IMG/VR virus record: IMGVR_UViG_3300043410_001330
Location: 1 to 42,960 of that record
Length of the DNA stretch: 42,960 bases
DNA from: a virus
Direction: 5' to 3' (one strand)
In this document: piece after piece, positions 13,642 through 19,545 of the stretch
How positions within the stretch are numbered: position 1 is the stretch's first letter
How the letters are laid out: each line of letters begins with the position of its first letter
Program-made: the position numbers and the translations under genes
The notes under the pieces: generated by a model
Told to the model about the DNA's origin: nothing
The model's database searches: none
The model's input: the letters and a program-made list of their open reading frames with translations, nothing else

Positions 13642-14496
13642 ATGAAAAAAGTAGTATTAGCAGTTGCATTTGCATCAGTATTAGCAGGTTGTACCAGCGT
13701 GGAACCAGGATATGTTGGTATCATGGTAAACCGCGTCGGTGGCGAGAAAGGTGTTGACCAGCACGAAGTTGGGCCAGGTCGCTATTTCTTAACTATTAAC
13801 CAAGACATTTACACATTCCCAACGTTCAGCCAAACACAAGTCTGGACTAAGGATAAAAATGAAGGCAGTGACAAAGATGATTCAATGTCATTCCAAACTT
13901 CAGAAGGTTTAGCGGTGAATGCTGACATTGGTATCACTTATGCAATTAACCCAAACAAAGTGTCGAATGTCTTCCAGAAGTATCGAAAGGGCATTGACGA
14001 AATCACCCACAATTATTTGCGGTCAATGGTTCGTGATGCCTTAGTAACAGAAGCATCAAAACGTCCAATTGAATCGGTATATGGGGCTGGTAAAGGGGAT
14101 CTGATGGATGCGGTTAAAGCACGAGTGGTCGCCGAGACTGCTGAGATTGGTATCATTGTTGAAAACATTTATTGGATTGGGGATTTAAGACTACCTGATT
14201 CAGTTGTTGCCGCAATCAATGCTAAAATTGGGGCAACTCAACAAGCGGCGCAAAGTGAAAACCAAGTTGCAAAAGCACGAGCTGATGCACAACAAGCAAT
14301 TGAAACGGCGCGTGGTGTAGCTGAATCGACAATGTTACAAGCCAAAGCCGAAGCTGCCGCAATTAACCTTAAAGGTGAAGCATTGCGCAATAATCCTAAA
14401 TTGGTTGATTGGTCCGCTGTTGAAAAATGGGATGGTAAACTACCAGAGTATATGCTCGGTGATTCCACACCATTCATTAACCTCAATAAGCAGTAA
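13642..14496 (+). CDS. SPFH/Band 7 (prohibitin-like) lipoprotein
   Basis: 284 residues. The lipoprotein signal ends in LAGC (Cys 17), then EPGYVGIMVNRVGGEKGV leads into a complete SPFH domain (about 20-190). A long Ala/Gln/Glu-rich helix follows (about 195-245), the typical coiled coil through which SPFH proteins form rings or cages. Bacterial SPFH proteins organise membrane microdomains and control membrane proteases. Here the protein would be attached by lipid on the outer side of the inner membrane or to the outer membrane. A phage copy may protect the envelope or block entry. It ends the NAMPT operon before a strong terminator. Confidence 0.85.
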   Translation: MKKVVLAVAFASVLAGCTSVEPGYVGIMVNRVGGEKGVDQHEVGPGRYFLTINQDIYTFPTFSQTQVWTKDKNEGSDKDDSMSFQTSEGLAVNADIGITYAINPNKVSNVFQKYRKGIDEITHNYLRSMVRDALVTEASKRPIESVYGAGKGDLMDAVKARVVAETAEIGIIVENIYWIGDLRLPDSVVAAINAKIGATQQAAQSENQVAKARADAQQAIETARGVAESTMLQAKAEAAAINLKGEALRNNPKLVDWSAVEKWDGKLPEYMLGDSTPFINLNKQ

Positions 14497-14501
14497 TGGA
14501 T

Positions 14502-14527
14502 AAAAGGGAGCTTCGGCTCCCTTTTTT
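14502..14527. terminator. Terminator between convergent genes (TTCG loop)
   Basis: AAAAGGGAGC at 14502-14511 and GCTCCCTTTT at 14516-14525 form a 10-bp stem with a stable TTCG loop and flanking A and T runs. It ends the NAMPT operon. The A-rich 5' side could also stop minus-strand transcripts from 14526-14849. Confidence 0.9.
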
Positions 14528-14849
14528 ATTGCTCAACAACTGTTACCCCTGGGTACTTCTCTCTAGCATTTTCCAATGCTTCCTCCTCACTTAGACCTTG
14601 ACCTAAGAATTGGTCATCATCGGCCGCAAACAAGTACCACATCTTTCCATGCTGTTCGTAGTTGGCTAGTATCGTAGTCGCATACATACGAGCAGTCTTT
14701 GCCTCCATTGCCTTTAAGTACTGCACACGTTTTAACATGGCATCTAGTGCAGATGGGTTTGAAAGTAGTGTACTCTTAAAGTGTTCCGAGTGTACCACCC
14801 ATCCAGCACAGAATCCTGCAACAAAAGCACTTAATACGATTAATAACAT
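14526..14849 (-). CDS. Membrane-anchored hypothetical protein (107 aa)
   Basis: 107 residues. A hydrophobic N-terminal segment (LLIVLSAFVAGFCAGWVV) anchors a soluble domain of about 85 residues containing a charged helix and an aromatic strand (MWYLFAADDDQF), ending with EEEALENAREKYP. The start has a good GAGGTGA site and a CTAAATA late-type box 18 nt upstream, so this gene is probably regulated apart from the rest of the minus-strand operon. The function is unknown. Confidence 0.6.
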   Translation of the reverse strand: MLLIVLSAFVAGFCAGWVVHSEHFKSTLLSNPSALDAMLKRVQYLKAMEAKTARMYATTILANYEQHGKMWYLFAADDDQFLGQGLSEEEALENAREKYPGVTVVEQ

Positions 14850-14867
14850 CTATATCACCTCACATAA

Positions 14868-14873
14868 TATTTA
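14868..14873 (-). promoter_or_regulatory. Late-type promoter box (CTAAATA)
   Basis: On the minus strand CCTAAATAT lies 18 nt before the ATG of the 14526-14849 gene. It is the same box as before the structural genes and sits right next to the terminator of the upstream minus-strand unit, as expected for a fresh transcription start. Confidence 0.5.
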
Positions 14874-14881
14874 GGCAATAA

Positions 14882-14903
14882 AAAACCCACCGTGGTGGGT
14901 TTT
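14882..14903 (-). terminator. Intrinsic terminator (minus strand)
   Basis: AAAACCCAC at 14882-14890 and GTGGGTTTT at 14895-14903 pair. Read on the minus strand the hairpin is followed by a T-run (TTTTTTATTG). It ends the unit that includes the thioesterase. Confidence 0.85.
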
Positions 14904-14914
14904 AAATGTGTTAC

Positions 14915-15262
14915 CTATATAGGTACCTTGTTTCCGTTCTTATCGACGCTTACGAACGTAATCTGATTACTAAATGACACTTCTTGAGTACCTTGATAAT
15001 GGGCTATAACTGTTATCTCAAATGTCGCCGAGGTTGTTCCCTGTTTAATCAAGTTTGAATCAAATTGGAGGATAGAACCTTTATGAATCCGTTTATGGAA
15101 TACGACTTCATTTAGCCCGACTGTAACGAATTCACGGTCAGGGAATGTTAGACTGACAGCAATATACCCAGCTTCATCTATCCATTGCAAGAGTTGGCCT
15201 CCATATAGGAGGCCATAGTGGTTTAAATAATTTGGTAAAACTAATCTATAAGTTGTGGTCAT
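14915..15262 (-). CDS. Hotdog-fold acyl-CoA thioesterase
   Basis: 115 residues from the ATG at 15262; a TTG further upstream is rejected. The motif HYGLLYGGQLLQWIDEAGYIAV at about 15-36 is the hotdog active helix, with the catalytic Asp (D30) after the GG turn. Then come EFVTVGLNEVVFHKRIHKGS and QVSF-type strands, as in YciA/Acot acyl-CoA thioesterases. These cleave acyl-CoA to fatty acid and CoA. In a phage this could alter lipid metabolism or membrane composition. The start overlaps the stop of the upstream gene (ATGA), so translation is coupled. Confidence 0.85.
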   Translation of the reverse strand: MTTTYRLVLPNYLNHYGLLYGGQLLQWIDEAGYIAVSLTFPDREFVTVGLNEVVFHKRIHKGSILQFDSNLIKQGTTSATFEITVIAHYQGTQEVSFSNQITFVSVDKNGNKVPI

Positions 15263-15513
15263 GAGGAATATGAAAGTATTGCCCAATTAAGCATTTGCTC
15301 CGCATTCGTTCTACTATCAGTTTTCCAAACACCATTTCGATCAAATGTAACCTTTTGTGTGTTAAAAAACTCCTGATATCCATCAAACACGGAATGCTGC
15401 CTTCTAGCGATTGCGGATAACCGTATTGTGTAATAAGTATCATTCTTGCTACGGTGTTCCAATAATAAAAACAATTGGGTCTTTTTTAATAATATATGTT
15501 CGTACTTAGCCAT
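15259..15513 (-). CDS. Hypothetical basic protein (84 aa)
   Basis: 84 residues. It has a regular pattern: YEHILLKKTQLFLLLEHRSKN, then TYYTIRLSAIARR, then FNTQKVTFDRNGVWKT and a Ser/Asn-rich tail (EQMLNWAILSYSS). It may belong to the small strand-turn-helix proteins common here. The ribosome site is weak. The gene is directly coupled to the thioesterase by an ATGA overlap. No family is recognised. Confidence 0.5.
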   Translation of the reverse strand: MAKYEHILLKKTQLFLLLEHRSKNDTYYTIRLSAIARRQHSVFDGYQEFFNTQKVTFDRNGVWKTDSRTNAEQMLNWAILSYSS

Positions 15514-15546
15514 ATTTACAATCCAGTAAGTTAAAATTGATATAAA

Positions 15547-15566
15547 AACGGGGCTTACGCCCCGTT
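15547..15566 (-). terminator. Intrinsic terminator (minus strand)
   Basis: AACGGGGC at 15547-15554 pairs with GCCCCGTT at 15559-15566. On the minus strand it is followed by TTTTTATATC. The stem overlaps the stop codon of the 15565-15774 gene. Genes beyond it may be read by partial read-through. Confidence 0.85.
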
Positions 15567-15774
15567 AGTCTTTTTTAAAATAATCTGACCATTTTAAGAT
15601 GAAAAAGTTTCGGTGGCCGTCGTTCTTGAATGAAAACAATCGTTCATTCATCTGCATACCACATTCACTCTTTTCAACCCATTCTGTCATTTCTGCAAGT
15701 ATCTCTGCTGAGATTTCATCACGGTCAAACGAAATTCCTGGTAAACTAAACATCCCAGTGGTAACCTGTTTCAT
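15565..15774 (-). CDS. Small protein of the C-terminal FF-x-LKW family
   Basis: 69 residues from the ATG at 15774, which has a GGAGGA site; a TTG further upstream is rejected. It ends with LFSFKNDGHRNFFILKWSDYFKKD, the family motif of a strand, a charged turn and FF-x-L-K-W. The middle (ISAEILAEMTEWVEKS) is a helix with the E-M-x-E-W pattern that also occurs in the 19300 and 19016 products. The function is unknown. The shared helix-strand arrangement supports real paralogy. Confidence 0.7.
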   Translation of the reverse strand: MKQVTTGMFSLPGISFDRDEISAEILAEMTEWVEKSECGMQMNERLFSFKNDGHRNFFILKWSDYFKKD

Positions 15775-15785
15775 ACTTCCTCCAA

Positions 15786-15938
15786 TTAACAATTAAGTCC
15801 AAGTTCAAAAATTGTATCATATAGGTCTAACAATTGTTGATCTGTTAGATTATACAAGTCTTCTGGGTATATGTCAAATATTTCTACTAGACTATCATCC
15901 CAATGTTTTACAATTCTATCAATAATTAATTCTTTCAT
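15786..15938 (-). CDS. Hypothetical small acidic protein (50 aa)
   Basis: 50 residues: MKELIIDRIVKHWDDS, then EIFDIYPEDLYNLTDQQLLDLYD and FELGLNC. It is almost fully helical and acidic, and starts at an ATGA overlap with the gene upstream (15938-15935). Sequence character and exact fit between neighbours support it. No family is recognised. Confidence 0.5.
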   Translation of the reverse strand: MKELIIDRIVKHWDDSLVEIFDIYPEDLYNLTDQQLLDLYDTIFELGLNC

Positions 15939-16174
15939 CTATTTACCACCTTAAAAATTTCAACTGACAACCATAAGATTGTCACAATAAAAAAAGATAT
16001 TGGCCAACAAAATGCAAGTGCAATACCATACTTGGTTTGCGCTGGGGTTGGCATATATACCTCCAAGTGATTTACAAGCATAGACAGAAATAATTTCTTC
16101 ATAAAAATTGTAATTTCTAGGTATACGACTACTAAGGCAAAATACAGTAGCAGGTTTAAAATTTGTGATACCAT
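15935..16174 (-). CDS. Two-span membrane protein, loose LFLWP-type relative
   Basis: 79 residues with hydrophobic segments at about 4-20 and 51-72. The second contains GIALAFCWPISFFIV, resembling the LFLWP signature of 6947, 7192 and 16192. A GGAG site (on the minus strand) precedes the start. It overlaps the next gene downstream by ATGA. The function is unknown. Confidence 0.55.
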   Translation of the reverse strand: MVSQILNLLLYFALVVVYLEITIFMKKLFLSMLVNHLEVYMPTPAQTKYGIALAFCWPISFFIVTILWLSVEIFKVVNR

Positions 16175-16191
16175 GATGTCTCCTAATTATG

Positions 16192-16419
16192 TTATCGTGT
16201 CATCATTTTACATAAACCGAATAATATCAACAATGGCCACAAAAACAATAGACCTAGACGTTGAAATATACGGATTCCTCTATTTTCACTTAATACCTCA
16301 ATTTCCGGTCCATTACTAAACCATACGCAGGTAAACCCGATCATGAAATATATAATTACAAGTGATATTAAATCGTGAATACTGCCTTCCGTTAAATGTT
16401 GTGATAATATTAGTAACAT
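16192..16419 (-). CDS. Two-span membrane protein, LFLWP-type family
   Basis: 75 residues starting at the ATG at 16419, which follows GGAGGA and overlaps the previous stop (TAATG); a TTG at 16461 is rejected. It has two membrane segments with a polar section containing ENRGIRIFQRLGLLFLWPLLILFG. The R-x-x-x-LFLWP motif is shared with 6947 and 7192 on the other strand, which supports transfer or duplication of this family between the two accessory regions. Confidence 0.6.
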   Translation of the reverse strand: MLLILSQHLTEGSIHDLISLVIIYFMIGFTCVWFSNGPEIEVLSENRGIRIFQRLGLLFLWPLLILFGLCKMMTR

Positions 16420-16571
16420 TACTCCTCCAATACTCGACAATAATAATAATACCCAGACCAAGTTTCGCTAAGGCACCAAGCCTTAGCCTCGGTAACTGTT
16501 TCAAACTCCATCACTTCGGATGATGTTATACTATTGTAGTCTCTATCGACCTTAACCACAATGAACTTCAT
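16419..16571 (-). CDS. Hypothetical small protein (50 aa)
   Basis: 50 residues, starting and ending in TAATG overlaps with both neighbours, so it must be translated by coupling. The sequence MKFIVVKVDRDYNS, FETVTEAKAWC and YYYYCRVLEE resembles a small beta-alpha-beta unit, a common phage pattern (strand, T-E-A-K-A helix, strand). The four consecutive Tyr residues are unusual. The function is unknown. Confidence 0.55.
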   Translation of the reverse strand: MKFIVVKVDRDYNSITSSEVMEFETVTEAKAWCLSETWSGYYYYCRVLEE

Positions 16572-16918
16572 TAGTCTTCCCATGATGATACTTTTAAAAA
16601 TTCTTTTCCATCATAGCTATCAATTTCAGCACAGATGTTTATTTCTTCAACCACCAGCTTACTATGTACGGTATTTGCGGCGTCACCCAACTCACGAACT
16701 ACTGCCACTAATGTTGCATCATTTCTCTTGATATGATAATCATACACTGGTTGGTTGGTTTCAGTCAAATGATATACTGGGCTACCATATTGGTCATTGC
16801 CAATATAGTAGTCGAGGCCTTTACGCGTTAGATATAATTCCATTGCCGCATTGGACAATGAAAACCCACCGTATTTTTTGTTAAGCACTACTTCTGTTGT
16901 TATTTCTGCGATTTGCAT
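16571..16918 (-). CDS. Conserved hypothetical phage protein (115 aa)
   Basis: 115 residues if the start is the ATG at 16918, which has a GGAG site 8 nt upstream; an earlier ATG at 16993 is possible but would overlap the previous gene heavily. The opening MQIAEITTEVVLNKKYGGFSLSNAAM resembles a phage family with the pattern K-x-Y-G-G-F-x-L-S. The later part has LVAVVRELGDAAN and an acidic terminal domain. The role is unknown. Confidence 0.65.
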   Translation of the reverse strand: MQIAEITTEVVLNKKYGGFSLSNAAMELYLTRKGLDYYIGNDQYGSPVYHLTETNQPVYDYHIKRNDATLVAVVRELGDAANTVHSKLVVEEINICAEIDSYDGKEFLKVSSWED

Positions 16919-17291
16919 TTGTACTACTCCGAATTTTTTTAATGTGTCTATGGTGTTCAAATAATGTACGTCGTAACTCATAGACACGGTCATCCATCTG
17001 CAATAGGTTAAATTGATGTCTGGTTGCCAAGCCTGCCCTACATAGTACTATTATAGCATCTCGTTCACACGAACGCAATGGTTTATGATTTAGTTGTTCT
17101 AATTTATCAGTAAAGTCAACGGTTGCCATTTGATATGCGGTGCCGTTTATCTCAAACCAACAAAAGTGAACTGACGAATTATAATAGAATCCAGTTCTAT
17201 TACATATAGGTTTACACGGGGTTAGGTTGCCTAATATATACGTAAAACGATGTGTCATCCAAGGTTCTAGCGGCAATACTTTAAGTGTCAT
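16881..17291 (-). CDS. Hypothetical Cys/His-containing protein (136 aa)
   Basis: 136 residues from the ATG at 17291, 11 nt inside the end of the upstream gene; longer starts would overlap that gene entirely. It contains CKPIC (26-30), further cysteines near 44, 75 and 85, and a strongly basic tail (KKIRSSTNANRRNNNRSSA). The basic C-terminus suggests nucleic-acid binding. It overlaps the next gene by 38 nt. The family is not recognised. Confidence 0.5.
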   Translation of the reverse strand: MTLKVLPLEPWMTHRFTYILGNLTPCKPICNRTGFYYNSSVHFCWFEINGTAYQMATVDFTDKLEQLNHKPLRSCERDAIIVLCRAGLATRHQFNLLQMDDRVYELRRTLFEHHRHIKKIRSSTNANRRNNNRSSA

Positions 17292-17472
17292 ATAGTACCC
17301 ATTCTTGTATTTGATCGTTAAAAGTAGCACCGAGTTCTCTAGGATGCATCTCTGGTAGAACAACCGTTGCGCCAGTATCAAGGTTAATTCCATAATCAAC
17401 ACCGAATACTTTTTCACCAGTCTTACCTATTTTATCATATACCGGAAACCAGCCGGTTATCAATAATATCAT
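17281..17472 (-). CDS. Conserved small phage protein (63 aa)
   Basis: 63 residues. A short hydrophobic start (MILLITGWFPVYDKIG) leads to VFGVDYGINLDTGATVVLPEMHP, then LGATFNDQIQEWVLYDT. The central phrase resembles a short beta-hairpin protein that I recall from several phages (DTG-x-x-V-x-L-P-x-x-H-P-x-x-L-G). It is coupled to the upstream gene by ATGA. The function is unknown. Confidence 0.55.
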   Translation of the reverse strand: MILLITGWFPVYDKIGKTGEKVFGVDYGINLDTGATVVLPEMHPRELGATFNDQIQEWVLYDT

Positions 17473-17705
17473 AAGTATTCGGCGTATTTTAATAAGAAAA
17501 ATGTTTTCTTTAACTCATCATAAAAGTCTAGGTGGATAACTGGATTGCACCATCCATCCTCGTCAATCTCTATGTGGCGGCGACAGGTGAATCCCAATAC
17601 ATCGCGCATTTTAGATCTGATAGCAAATACACTCAGTGGATAATCCTCATGCATTTTTGCTAATAAACCCACCCAAGTTCGTTCTTGAATTTCAATATGT
17701 TTCAT
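17469..17705 (-). CDS. Small protein, probable FF-x-LRW family relative
   Basis: 78 residues with TAATG and ATGA overlaps at its two ends. It ends with HLDFYDELKKTFFLLKYAEYL, a variant of the family motif in which W is replaced by Y. A helical N-terminus and a central Cys-Arg-Arg-His segment make it different from other members, so the assignment is by the C-terminus only. The function is unknown. Confidence 0.5.
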   Translation of the reverse strand: MKHIEIQERTWVGLLAKMHEDYPLSVFAIRSKMRDVLGFTCRRHIEIDEDGWCNPVIHLDFYDELKKTFFLLKYAEYL

Positions 17706-17992
17706 TAGTCAAATGTTTTAATTAAGTGTAGTGTTAGGTATTCATCTTGAGGTAACACCGCCACATCTTGTGGATAGCGGGTATGTTCGCCATTGTACCA
17801 TGTTCGTGTAACAGCGTTAACGATTCTAACTCGAACCATCTTTGGTGTTAATTTGATTACTTTTGCTAACCGTAATTCCGATCCAACCGAAAATACGACA
17901 AAAGAGTTTATTGGTATTTCTCGTCCAATTATATCATGATGTATAATTTCTTTTTTTGTTCTTTTAGCAGCCGGTTTCTTGTCTGTTGTCAT
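17705..17992 (-). CDS. Conserved small beta-barrel-like phage protein (95 aa)
   Basis: 95 residues from the ATG at 17992. A basic N-terminus (MTTDKKPAAKRTKKE) is followed by IIGREIPINSFVVFSVGSELRLAKVIKLTPKMVRVR, then RYPQDVAVLPQDEYLTLHLI. The repeat of short strands (V-V-F-S, L-R-L-A-K-V, M-V-R-V-R) suggests a KOW/SH3-like barrel. This pattern is familiar from T4-like phage hypothetical proteins. Its basic tail could bind nucleic acid. The function is unknown. Confidence 0.6.
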   Translation of the reverse strand: MTTDKKPAAKRTKKEIIHHDIIGREIPINSFVVFSVGSELRLAKVIKLTPKMVRVRIVNAVTRTWYNGEHTRYPQDVAVLPQDEYLTLHLIKTFD

Positions 17993-18275
17993 CCGTGTAT
18001 ACTTCCCAATCCTGTGTGTCAATATTCCAATGGCGAGAATCATATATTCTCATACCGATTTCGTACTTCCCAATACCAAATGTCAATTCTGGACCAGCGT
18101 GGTCATGCCCTCGACATTCTAATGAACAAGTAAATTCAAACCAGTTCCAGTCATCTTTAATAATTTGGAATTCCCAATGCTTATTTTTGGTGAGTGAACC
18201 TTCAGTTGAATATAAACTTTTAAAATTGTTCTGTTTAAAAAACGGATTCTTAATTGTCAATCCAAGTCTTATCAT
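17964..18275 (-). CDS. Hypothetical protein (103 aa)
   Basis: 103 residues with a beta-rich pattern (KHWEFQIIKDDWNWFEFTCSLECRGHDHAGPELTFGIG), suggesting a beta-sandwich or hydrolase-inhibitor-like fold. It starts at an ATGA overlap with the upstream membrane protein and overlaps the next gene by 29 nt. No family is recognised. Confidence 0.55.
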   Translation of the reverse strand: MIRLGLTIKNPFFKQNNFKSLYSTEGSLTKNKHWEFQIIKDDWNWFEFTCSLECRGHDHAGPELTFGIGKYEIGMRIYDSRHWNIDTQDWEVYTDDNRQETGC

Positions 18276-18649
18276 ATATTACCTGTAAGTGAATATGAAA
18301 AATATAACACATACGTCAAATAACACGTATAGTGTAATAATTGATCTAAACCAATAAAGGTCCAGAATAGTGGTTCGTGCATCTCATAGTGACTGATGTT
18401 ATTCTTTGCCCAATCAATATGATAATGCACAATTATATCCACAATTCCCAATATCAAGGCAGTTTTTAAATCAAAGTAGCATAACATAACGGCGGTTAGT
18501 ATACCATGTTTCATACTATGTCTGAAACCGATCCAATTACCATATATGCCTTTCTTGCATACTTCTTCGTAAGTTTGATTATAGAAATCAACGAACCAGT
18601 GCTTGATAAAGAGTAATTGTAGAATAATAAGTGTTGTTAATAAGGTCAT
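18272..18649 (-). CDS. DUF3307-like multi-span membrane protein
   Basis: 125 residues from the ATG at 18649, coupled by ATGA to the previous gene. It has about four membrane segments with repeated His-Asp motifs facing the membrane: KHWFVDF near the first, RHSMKHGILTAVML in the second, and VDIIVHYHIDWAKNN near the third. The H-x-x-D...H-x-x-x-D-W pattern matches DUF3307-type membrane proteins, which also occur in T4-like marine phages. The conserved His and Asp residues suggest a metal site, but the activity is unknown. Confidence 0.6.
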   Translation of the reverse strand: MTLLTTLIILQLLFIKHWFVDFYNQTYEEVCKKGIYGNWIGFRHSMKHGILTAVMLCYFDLKTALILGIVDIIVHYHIDWAKNNISHYEMHEPLFWTFIGLDQLLHYTCYLTYVLYFSYSLTGNI

Positions 18650-18990
18650 GGTGTTTGCTGTTGTTCTAATTTGTCTTCGCATTCACATAAAACACGAATA
18701 GTGTCAAATTGCTCTTTTGCATTCTTTAACGCAGGATATTTATCCACCAGCGTAAGCAGGGCGTCTTCTTTCTGTTTAGCTTGAATTGCCCAGTCAATGG
18801 CCGATTGTGTTTCTTTTGTAAATGTTATAGTACCGCTACTACCAATTCCTACCCATGATTGACCGTTATATACTTCAAGATACCCATTTGAACTCCGCAA
18901 CGTCCCAGTAACCTCAACCCCAGTAAAATATGGAATAAATCCTTTACCAGTACCAAAAAAATACTTATTACTGTAAATCTCTGTAATCAT
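18646..18990 (-). CDS. Hypothetical protein with a fibre-like N-terminal segment
   Basis: 114 residues preceded by GGAGAG. The first half (GVEVTGTLRSSNGYLEVYNGQSWVGIGSSG) resembles short modules found in phage tail fibres. The second half is helical (AIDWAIQAKQKEDALLTLVDKYPALKNAKEQFDTI), like a small phage family that I recall from T4-like phages. It may be a virion or assembly factor, although it lies in an operon of early-type genes. The assignment is uncertain. Confidence 0.55.
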   Translation of the reverse strand: MITEIYSNKYFFGTGKGFIPYFTGVEVTGTLRSSNGYLEVYNGQSWVGIGSSGTITFTKETQSAIDWAIQAKQKEDALLTLVDKYPALKNAKEQFDTIRVLCECEDKLEQQQTP

Positions 18991-19015
18991 TTAACTCTCC
19001 GTGTCATATTTTGTG

Positions 19016-19291
19016 TCAAGACCATCTTAACACAAACCAGTTTAAATCCGATTCATCCCTAAAATAGAATTTCCCTGTAAAATGCCTAAACCAACGTCTT
19101 GGCAATTGTGCGTCTGATGGGCCAAACTGTTGTTCGCACCACTCATACATTTCTTTCCTTATACCCGCCGTTTCTAAGTATCGATATGCGGTACTAACCC
19201 AGGCATAACCTGCATATTCATCACCAGCATTCATTGTCACATGCTTCCCTGTTTTTACTCTTGGTGTCTTAGTCCATTCTTTATTAATCAT
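19016..19291 (-). CDS. Small protein of the C-terminal WF-x-LRW family
   Basis: 91 residues ending with GKFYFRDESDLNWFVLRWS, the best match to the family consensus (strand, D-E-S-D, W-F-V-L-R-W). The central helix (YLETAGIRKEMYEWCEQQFG) corresponds to the E-M-x-E-W helix in the products at 15565 and 19300. The ribosome site is weak. It follows 19300-19485 closely and is in the same operon. Confidence 0.65.
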   Translation of the reverse strand: MINKEWTKTPRVKTGKHVTMNAGDEYAGYAWVSTAYRYLETAGIRKEMYEWCEQQFGPSDAQLPRRWFRHFTGKFYFRDESDLNWFVLRWS

Positions 19292-19299
19292 TTAGTTGT

Positions 19300-19485
19300 C
19301 TAGCCTAGCCATCTTAATATAAAAAAGCTTTTATCTTGTTCATTAAACAGTGATATAATATTCGATTGTAATATATGTTTAATCTTATTACTGTGTAACC
19401 ATTCTAGCATTTCAGCTACCTCGGTTGATTCTGCCGTACCTAATATAAAACTCTGCGGCTCAAATGGGTGCCTACGAATATTCAT
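19300..19485 (-). CDS. First gene of minus operon: FF-x-LRW family protein
   Basis: 61 residues from the ATG at 19485, which has a GGAGGA ribosome site; the upstream frame extension is rejected. The sequence ESTEVAEMLEWLHSNK, a helix, leads to IISLFNEQDKSFFILRWLG, the family signature. It is the first gene after the strong minus-strand sigma70 promoter and therefore should be among the most expressed products of the accessory operon. Confidence 0.7.
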   Translation of the reverse strand: MNIRRHPFEPQSFILGTAESTEVAEMLEWLHSNKIKHILQSNIISLFNEQDKSFFILRWLG

Positions 19486-19505
19486 ACGATCCTCCAGTAC
19501 GCACA

Positions 19506-19534
19506 ATTATACTAAAACATTTACTGTTTGTCAA
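19506..19534 (-). promoter_or_regulatory. Sigma70 promoter of the minus-strand operon
   Basis: On the minus strand TTGACA (19534-19529) and TATAAT (19511-19506) are separated by 17 nt, a perfect consensus promoter. It faces the operon that runs down to at least 15565. Its -35 box directly abuts the TAAATA box of the divergent epimerase gene. Confidence 0.9.
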
Positions 19535-19540
19535 TAAATA
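19535..19540 (+). promoter_or_regulatory. Late-type promoter box, 5 nt from the start codon
   Basis: AATAAATA with TAAATA at 19535-19540, followed by TTTTA and the ATG at 19546. There is no Shine-Dalgarno in the gap. It has the same geometry as 35622 and 42880. If it is a late promoter, transcription would begin about at the start codon. Confidence 0.5.
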
Positions 19541-19545
19541 TTTTA

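Noticed and set aside
14238-14486. Minus-strand ORF inside the SPFH gene
   Set aside because: It is the antisense of an Ala/Gln-rich coiled coil, has no ribosome site, and opposes a well-supported gene.
19528-19545. TTG start of the epimerase gene
   Set aside because: The SDR family begins MRILITG at the ATG at 19546. The upstream codons contain the promoter boxes.
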